Made by a program: the position numbers and the translations under genes. 64,000 bases of DNA from Sebaldella sp. S0638 (GTDB taxonomy: Bacteria; Fusobacteriota; Fusobacteriia; Fusobacteriales; Leptotrichiaceae): NCBI RefSeq assembly GCF_024158605.1, contig NZ_JAMZGM010000008.1, forward strand, positions 1 to 64,000, read 5' to 3'. The notes below the pieces were generated by a model. It was not told the origin of the DNA. It saw only the letters and a list, made by a program, of their open reading frames with translations, and did no database searches. Every line of letters begins with the position of its first letter. Position 1 is the stretch's first letter. This document shows, in pieces, positions 15,957 to 25,600 of the stretch.

Positions 15957-16532
15957 ATGATTGGAATGCAGTATAAAATTAATCTTCCAAGTGATTATAA
16001 CATGGATATTATAAGAGAAAGAGTAAAAAACAACGGCTATAAAACAGACGGTTTTCACTCTTTAAAATTTAAGTTTTATCTGATTACAGAAAAAAACATT
16101 AATGGTAATCATCAGAATTCTTATGCTCCGTTATATCTCTGGAAAAATCATTCTGGAATGAACAAGTTTCTTTTTGAGGGATTTTATGACAACATACTGG
16201 AGTCTTTCGGATGGCAGAATATAGATACAGGTATACCTTTATTTTATGATTTTAGTGATGATATTAAGAATTCCAAGTATGTATTTGAATTTACGCAGCA
16301 TATAAAGCCTGCCAGAAGTCTCACTTCCATAAAAGACAGGATTATTGCCGAAACAGCAGGTTTTAATAATCATCTGGGAATTCTCGCCCTTTATAATCCT
16401 GAAACATGGAGATTTTCTATTTTTTTATTTACTGACAAAATAGACAGACTTTATCTGGAAAAAGGAAATTATTATGAAATTCTTCATATATCTGATGACG
16501 GCAAAAAATCAGATATTGAATCTTCGAAATAA
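15957..16532 (+). CDS. DUF4865 family protein
   Basis: The 191-aa protein begins MIGMQYKINLPSDYNMDIIRERVKNNGYKTDGF, then LKFKFYLI, APLYLWKNHSGMNKFLFEGFYDNIL and AETAGFNNHLGILALYNPETWRFSIFLF. This matches DUF4865, a family of unknown function, possibly with a ferredoxin-like dimeric alpha/beta fold. I chose the ATG at 15957 because TTAGGAG lies about ten bases upstream; the GTG at 15948 overlaps that site. It follows the HxlR gene by 51 bases on the same strand, so it probably belongs to that regulon together with the divergent nitroreductase. Confidence 0.8.
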   Translation: MIGMQYKINLPSDYNMDIIRERVKNNGYKTDGFHSLKFKFYLITEKNINGNHQNSYAPLYLWKNHSGMNKFLFEGFYDNILESFGWQNIDTGIPLFYDFSDDIKNSKYVFEFTQHIKPARSLTSIKDRIIAETAGFNNHLGILALYNPETWRFSIFLFTDKIDRLYLEKGNYYEILHISDDGKKSDIESSK

Positions 16533-16574
16533 TTCTATTTCGGAATATAATATTTATTTATGACTTTTACAGTA

Positions 16575-16608
16575 AAAACCGGCTCAGGTTATTAACCCTG
16601 CCGGTTTT
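16575..16608. terminator. bidirectional terminator between DUF4865 and autotransporter 1
   Basis: AAAACCGGC (16575-16583) pairs with GCCGGTTTT (16600-16608). A further partly paired AGG/CCT section sits inside, and T-runs lie on both sides. It separates two convergent genes. Confidence 0.8.
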
Positions 16609-16624
16609 TTATTTTTACTTATAG

Positions 16625-19600
16625 TTAAAATATTGCTTTTAGTGTTACCCCTGCTCTGTAATCGTCTCTGTCATCATTCCCCACTGTATATTCTCCAGTA
16701 AGGAATATTCCGTATCTGTCCTCTACTTCCACACCTACACTTGCTCTTGTCTTAAATGTTCCTCTTTCATCCTGCGGTTTTGAGAGATTATGATAATTAT
16801 CCTCTACTACTATCAGTCTTGCTTTTTCCCTTTCATTAAGGTCAGCAAGCTCATACTCATATGCAAAGTCCAAATTCCCTTTCAGCTTCCATGCACTCTG
16901 TGTTCCAAGAGGTACAGCCGCTTTTAGTTCTATTCCGGCTCTTGGTTTTACACTCCATGCATCATTTCCTTCTACTTCAAGTCTTTCCAGTCCTTTTTCA
17001 CTAAACGTCGGTCTTGTCATATACATTGCTTTTAATGCCCCGTATGGAACAATACTCAGTTTTTTGCCAAGTTCGAATTCTCTGCCCAGTATATTATCAA
17101 ACGATACCGAATATGTTTCATATGACGCATCCAGATCAGAAGGTCCGCTGCTTTCCCATAATATACTTCTGTCAGTATTATGGAAACTCACTCTTCCTGT
17201 AAGATCATTTCTCAGCTTCCATCCGTTTACACTATACTTATTATGTAATCCCAGCTGAATTGTATCTGCTTTTTCATCACTGTTTCCTGCATCATCAAAA
17301 TTATATTCCGTGTGCATATATCCCAGTGAGTAACCGAATGTATGTCTGTAAGTTCTTTCTACTTCACGTAAAGCCAACACTCCAGCCGTAGTATAGTCAT
17401 ATCCTACTACACCGTCTGTTTCTTCTTTATTTTTACCTTTTCCTGCTATTACATTCAGCTTCACGTTTTCTTTTGTGTTATTTGAAGAATTTGCCATTAA
17501 ATCCAGCGAGTTTTCAAATGCTCTTGCTATATCGTATTCTCTCTGATTCATATTGGCATATATATCTCCTGCCAGACTTGACATTGCAGTTCTAAAATCT
17601 TTTTCATTTGTTATAACATCAATTTTTTCAAATATCTCTTTTCTTTCATATTCTCCTTCAGGAGTGAGATATTTTTCATCAAGCGCACGTCCGAAGTCTT
17701 CATACCACAAACCGCTTGTGAAGTTATCATAGTCAATCTTCTGGGCATATAAATCATAGCCGTTTGTAGTGTCCACAGGTGTGATTTCCCATGTAAGCGA
17801 CCCGCTCTTTATATTCGTTTTTCCATCTGTAAGCTTTATCTGACCGCCAGCAACTATAGCATTTTCCAGCTTGTATACATTAGCGCTTGTACCTTTTGTA
17901 AAAGTCGGCATTACTATAATAGTGTCACTTGCAGAGACTGTAAGGTCTCCTTTTACATCAAGATAAGTATTATTTACCACGAACATATAATTTTCACCGA
18001 GCGAATCCACATATGCCTCTGCTTTATGCGAAGTCAGATCAGGTTCTATTATCATATTAAACCCGTCTATAGTAAAGTTATCATTTACCTTTATTAATCC
18101 GGCATTTCTTATTGACGGTTTCGTGTATCCTTTTCCTGATTGCTGAACCATATTTGAATTTACTGCTCCCGGACCTAATATTATATGTGCTGAGTTATCT
18201 CCTTCAGCTATTGAAGCCCCTGCTGTATCTTTCTGCACCCCCACGCTGTTTGCACCATTTATTTCTATAGTTCCTTTATTATATAATACTGCACCGCTTG
18301 TCAGAAATACTCCTGTGGAATTATCCCCGTCCATTATTATTCTTCCTGTTAATTCATTAGTAATTGTGGCTCCGTCAGCGACTATTCCCGTAGAGTTATC
18401 TCCTGTAAGATGAATAAGTCCGCTGTTTCTGCCAACAGCTCCGACTATGTACATTCCCTGTGCATTATCTTCTGATGAAATTATATTTCCTTCATTTTTT
18501 ATTACCGGAATTATTGAATTTCCGTCAGTTTTCCCGCCGTAAATTCCTATTCCGTCTTTTCCTACTTTTATTACTGCTCCTGAATGATTCGTAACAGATG
18601 AATCCACTCCGTAAATTCCCACAGCATATTTATTTAAAGTCGGATCAAATTTTGATACTATATCTGAATGTCCTACTTCAATGTTTCCATAGTTATCTAC
18701 AGAACCACCGTTATTATATATTGCTATATTCCCTATATCTGATGCAGCTCCTGTACTTTGTATCGAAGCGTAATTGGCCGCTGATCCTCCCTCTGTATAC
18801 AATGCTATATTTTCTCTTCCAAGCATGGATATACTGTTATAGTTTTGTATTACAGAGTCTTTGGCATGAACATAGACACCGTTAGTATTCAGAATAACTA
18901 CTCCTCCGGTATTTGTGAAACTTGAACCGGCAGTATTAAGCAGATATCCGAATGAATCATTTCCTATTGAAGCTGTTGCTGTGGAATCAGTAATATTAAC
19001 CACACCGTTTCCATAAACTCCCACAGAATTTTTATTTGCAGCAAAAGCATCATCCACGAACATAGAACCGCTTATATTAAGAATTCCTCCGTTTGTATAA
19101 ATCCCTGTTCCGCCTTTTCCTACATTAAGTGCACCTGTCTGATTAATTGTCCCTCCGGCTGCTTTATTATATATCCCCAATGATTTGTCGCCCACTGTTA
19201 TAATATTGGAATTTATTGTAGTTCCTGCTGTATTATCATAGTAAATTCCCATACCCGGATCTTTTTCATCAGATGAAACCCCTATTATTATGCTTCCTGA
19301 ATTATTTATCTGTGCAACTCCGCCTTTTGAATATATCCCTATAGATTTATCACCTGAAAGATTTATTACCCCTGATGATACTACATTTCCTGATATATTT
19401 TCACTGTAAATACCTATAGCTTTGCTTTGTGTACTGTTTATCGCATTGCTGTTATCAATTCCTGTACCGTTTTTCAGAGCAAGCCCTTGAGAGTTTGCAC
19501 CAATTGTAACTGTTCCTGTATTCTTAATTTCTCCGCCGTCTTTTACAAAAATCCCCGCCGAGTTATCTCCTACAGTTATTACCCCTGCATTTACTGCTCT

Positions 19601-22600
19601 CGCACCATTTTTACCGTAAACTCCCACAGACTTTATTCCAGACAATGAAATCTGACCTTCATTTACTCCTTCATAATTTGTATACCCTGCTATAAATCCC
19701 GAAGACACTCCGTCAAGAGCCATTCCTGTCTGTGAAGCCAATGCTCCGTTTACTGTTACATTAGTACCATATCTTACAGCTGAATTAGCTGCATTTATTC
19801 CTGTAGATGCATTTCCTGATCCAAGATTAACCAGATTTGCAGAAGCATTACTAAAATCAAATACGCTGTTTTTTATTGCTCCCAATGAGAAAGTCCCAGT
19901 ACTCGCACCGTTTATTACTAAATTCGTTCCAAGACCGTTTACTGCTCCTGTTGATTCAAAGTTAAACAACACGGCGTCTGTCCCTGTAATTAATGCATTT
20001 ACTGTCCCGCTTACCGTAGTTGTTGTATTTCCTGTTGTATATAATCCAAGAGAATTATTTCCCGAAAGTTCAAGATTTAATCCATTTACTGTAACTGCGG
20101 TATCTTTAGCAAATATACCTACACCGTCTTTTCCGGTTTTCATTATTCCGTTAACTGTCAATCCTGAATTATTAGTATATATTCCTATACCGCCTTCTGA
20201 AGCTGACATATCTATATTTGAACCTAAACCGAGAGTTACTTTGGAATCAGCCTGAGTCAGAAGTTTATTATCAGCAATTATCCCATATGCTTTTTTTGAC
20301 CCTGCCAGTCCCTGAATTAATCCATGGTTTTCCAATTCTATTTTTTGATCTCCGTAAGATGGTATATTGCTCGTATCCAATGCATTGGCTCCGTACATTC
20401 CCACTCCCGCTTCACCTAATTTGACAGTTCCGCTGTTTTTAGCATATGAACCATTGGCACTGATTATTGCAATTCCGTCTTTTCCGGATACTTCGATAAT
20501 CCCTCCGGCATTATTGCTGATCTCTCCGAAGTCAGCTACTATTCCTACACTTTTATCTCCGGAAAGAATAATACTTCCTCCGTCATTAATCAGCTTAATA
20601 TCACTTCTTACAGCACCTGTGTAACTTTTTTGCGCTATTGCGATTTTACTAGGAGAAACACTTATCATATTTATTCCGGATTCAAGTGTTACATTTGATG
20701 ATGAGAAATCTGTCCTGTTATAAGCATCATTGACATTATCAAGGTCTACATTTTGATTTATACTCAAAGTTCCTTTATTTACCTGTAATATTTTATAATC
20801 ACTTACAGATCCCGGATCTATTGTTACATTAGCAGGAAGTAATGGTGTCCCTCCTCCTCCGAGACTTGAAAGCAGCATTGTTCCACCGCCTGTAGGTTCC
20901 AGTATCATCATTTTTGAGCTTGAATCTGTGAGTTTCAGATTCAGTGTTCCTGTTCCTGTGAACATATTAGTCAGGAATGTTTTTATATCCGCAGGATTAT
21001 TCAGACCCTTATAATAAAAGGCTGTACCATTTACTCCTATTTCTGCCGTTGCTGTACCGCTTACTACATTAAAGTGACCCGTAGGATTATTCGATCCGTC
21101 CAGTGATGTGTAGAAAGCCAGTGCTCCGTTACTTGCTTTTATATTTGTTCCGTTTCCGATATTTATTGTAGTGTTGCTCCCTGAGGCTTTTTCAGCATAA
21201 AGACCTATACTTCCTGCTCCGCGGGCTTCTACCGTTCCCGAATTTATTGCTGTACTTCCTCCGACATTAGTATTCGCATATACTCCCACACTTTTTTCAC
21301 CGTCTACGTAAATTGTTCCCGCTGTCATTGTAAAGTTTCCGTCTTTATTATATACACCTATGGAATTATCACCTCTCAGATCTATAGTCCCGCTGTTCTT
21401 AGCTGTGATTTTTGCACTTTCCAAAACCATACCAAGTGTTTTTATATAATAAACTGATGAACTGTCCTGTGCAGAAACTATAGTTCCTGTGTTTTCTATT
21501 TCCGCAGTTCCTGTTCCTGAAGATTTTCCGTATAATCCTAATGCTGACTCGCCGTTTAGCGTTATTATACCTGTATTTACCGCTTTACTGTTACTTGCTC
21601 CCGAAGTCATAGCATACATTCCCACAGCTTTTTCTCCTATTGTTATCTGTCCGGAATCATTTAATGCCTCTGCTCCGTTAGATACATATATTCCCGCTGC
21701 TTCTTTACCAATTGTTATCTGTCCCTGATTTGTTACCTCATATCCGCCAGCACTTGAAGCACCTGTGGCACTTACTCCTGTCATGGCATTTTCAGTAATA
21801 AGCTGTGATGACGTTCCCAGTGTTATTTTTGATTCAGTAAGTCCCAGTATAGAACCTGTAATTGTTCCCGTTCCCGGATTTCCTACTTCTATTTTATTAT
21901 TTAATGTTAATATTCTGCTTTTGCCAATATTTCCCACAGTAAGTATTCCGCCATTTGTGACATTTACTTTTATATCCCCTGTATTAAATGACAAAGTGTC
22001 AGCACCGCTGTTATCTCCTATTGAATATATGGCTGCTGCATCTGTGGTATTATTCCCGTTAAATTCCACTGTTCCTATTGCTGCATTAAAATCTACATTT
22101 CCTTCAAGAGTATAAGCTACTGACTTTTCCTGAAGTTTCGTTACTCCCCCGCTTCCTGTTACCTTACTGTTTTCTGCATAGATTCCCACACCGTTCTTGC
22201 CTATTTCTATTATTCCGCCGTTATTTGTAAGTGTAGAATTTTTCAGTGTTATTCCTATACTTCTGTCAGTTACTGTATTATTCCCCATTATTATTTTTGA
22301 CCCTGATCCCAAAATCAGATTTGAGTCACTTTGAGGAACAGCAGTATTATTCAGGTAAATTCCGTAGTTATTTTTTGAATCTGTTAATGTAATGATATTA
22401 TTATGTGTTATGTCTATTTTTCTTGTTCCATAAGATGCCGGAGTTCCTGATACAAAATCATTAGCTCCATAGATTCCAACGGATTCAATTCCGCTTACAT
22501 TTATAGTCCCGTTATTAACAGTTACTGTATCATTGGCTGAGAAAATTCCCAGTGAACCGTCACCGGCTATACCCGGATTCGCCACTTCTATAGTTCCTGT

Positions 22601-25600
22601 ATTAGTTATATGACCATGATCAAGTGCTAAACCTGTTGATTTTTTACCGCTTAATGTAATTGTTCCGTTATTAGTTATTGAAACATCAGAAAGTTTTCCT
22701 GGATTTATCTGGGCTATTCCTATCTGTCCGTCAAGAGTTCCTGTTATACTATAGCCTGAAGCCAGTGTTACCTTTGATTGCGACATTTCTACACCATTAT
22801 ATGCATTACCTGTTCCTGTTAACGAAACATTTTCATCTATTGTCAGTTCGCCTTTATTTATAGACAGTGTATTATATCCGCTTCCCAATACTGTTACATT
22901 GGCTATTGAACTGCTCAGACTGCTTATGCTTGACAGATTTATGCTTCCTCCTGTAGGAGCGTTCCATCTGATTAAATTTGATCCCGGATTCATAGTTATG
23001 TTTAATTTATTAGCTGCTCCGGAACTTCCTACAAGTGATGATAATTCAGTTGCTATGTTCGAAGATGCTCCGCCTTCTATATAAAACGCCATCCCCCCGC
23101 TGTTTACAGTGGCATTCGCAGAGCCTGTCATATATAGTTTTCCTTTGCTTCCTGATATCACTGAAGGATAATTATAAAATAAGAGTCCTGCATTTCCTAT
23201 AATGAAATTTCCGCCTGAAATATTTATTGTTGATTCATCTGCATAAAGTGCCACTGAACCATTTTCAGCACTTATTGTTCCATTGCTTATATTTGTAGAA
23301 GAACCTGATGTAGCATAAATTCCTACGCCTTTTTCAGATTTCATTGTTATGGCACCATTTGAAAGTGTATATGTACCTTCGTTATATACTCCTGTTGATT
23401 CTTTCCCTTCAAGCTGTATAGTTCCGCCTGACTGGCTTCCGTTTGAAGAAGCTTTTATGTACATTCCCGTTACTTTTTCATCAGGTGTTCCGGAGATTGT
23501 TTCATAAGACTTAATGCTTCCTCCTGTGAGAAATATACCGCTTCCTGCACCTGTTGCCGCCGAATACATCCCCACGGAACCTGTTCCTGCCAGAATATTA
23601 CCGCTGTTTTCAGCTGTTGTTGCTGCTCCAGTGGCAAACATTCCCACAGATGAATTGCTTACAGTAAGCGTATTTGTACCTGCGGCATTATTTAACGCTC
23701 TTGCACCGTCTTTTACATAAATTCCTGTTGATCCGACGCCAGTTAGTTTTATATTACCGCTGTTTGTTATCTCTCTTGTTCCTGTTACAGAGCTGTCTTT
23801 TATTGATCCCGCACCTATTCCTACTACATTTTCCCCTGTAGACTGAAGGTCAGAACTTGTACCAAGTGTTATTACCCCGCCTTTCGTCCCAAGAATAGTG
23901 GCATTATCTATTGCTCCGAGGTTTATGGCTGAGTTATGTGTATAATCCTTTTTACCTACGCTTCCTAATACAAAACTCAGGGCTGATCCGCCGCCGTGTG
24001 TTGTATTGTCTATATTTGCAGTTGTTATATTAAATACTGAACCGTTTTCAAGACCAAAAATTGCTCCGCCGTTTTCATAAAGGACAAATTTACCTGTCCC
24101 TGCGTTGTATTTACTTGAACCGGCAAGGTATATTCCTACCCCGCTTCCATAAATATCCACTGTTCCGCCTGTCGTGCTGATTTCTGTCCCATTTTCCGCA
24201 TAAATACCGGTTATATTAGCTCCAGCTTTTATTTTTCCTGCTGATATGTTTATTAATGCTTTATCTGCAAATATTCCCACTCCGCTTTTAGAGCCTGTCA
24301 TATCTATATTGGAACTTCCGCTTAATGTTATTACAGCATCTGATTTAGCTGCATTATTATTTTTTACATAGATTCCTATTCCGTCAGAAACAGCTGTTCC
24401 GCCGTATTTTATAGTACCGTCATTAGTTATGTTAATTTTCTGGTCGCCATATGTTGCAGCTGATCCGCCGAAATTATTCGAACCATAGATTCCCACTGCG
24501 CTGTTTCCTGTACCTGCTGTATTTACATTAATTATTCCGCTGTTTTTAGTAAGTGATCCGTTAGCTGAGAATATTCCTGTAGATTTATTACCTGAAATTG
24601 TTATAATCCCTGTCGCACTATTTGTTATAGTGGCAAAATCTCCTGCTATACCTGTAGAATCATTACCTGTCATGCTGATCGTCCCGCCGTTAGTAAGCTT
24701 TATATTTCCTACAGCAGCACCGCTATAGCTTCTTTGTGCAATTCCTATCTGATTGGCACTGCTTCCTGTCAGTGATCCTCCTGCTGTTACTTCTACACTT
24801 GATGAGACAAAATCTACTTTATCATAATATTTCCCTGCATAAGTGTCCAGATTTACAGCATTGTTTATATCTACATTAGCTTTATTTATCAAAAAGTTAT
24901 TATACCCTGTTCCTGTAACTGTTGTATTAGTTATTGAACTTACAGAAAGCAGCGTAGGCATTGCCGATGACTGAATCGTGGTAGAAGGTGAATCCCATCC
25001 TACAAGACTTGATCCCGAAGCCATATTTAACGCCAGATTACCAGAACTTACAAGATTCCCAAGTGAAGCCACAGTTCCTCCCGAAAGATAAAATGCAGTT
25101 CCTCCTGAATTTATATTAGCTGTTGATGTTCCGGTTACGCTTAAATTACCTGTTCCTCCTCTGTAAAAAAGAAGTCCTCCGTTATTTACAGTTGTGGCAA
25201 AACCGCTTCCCAGACCCACAGTTGCATTATTAGCATATATTCCCGCAGAACCGTTGCTTACCGTAAGAGTTCCCGCTGTAAGACTGGTAGCTGTTCCTGT
25301 GGCATATACCCCGATACCTGAGTTATTAGCAGTGATACTTCCCCCTGTCATATTAAAAGTTCCGTCATTATATACACCTGTTGATGTATTTCCAGTAACT
25401 GTTATTGCTCCGGAGTTTGTACCGCTTGATGAAGACAGTATTGCCAATCCTTGTGAACTTCCTTCTTTCACATTAATTGTCCCTTTATTTTCAAGACTTC
25501 CGCTTCCTGAGGACAGCATACCTACTGATGTTTTAGCTCCTGTATCAAGGGTTATCGTTCTTCCTGAATTATTTATAACTGATGTTCCTGCTCCGTTTGC

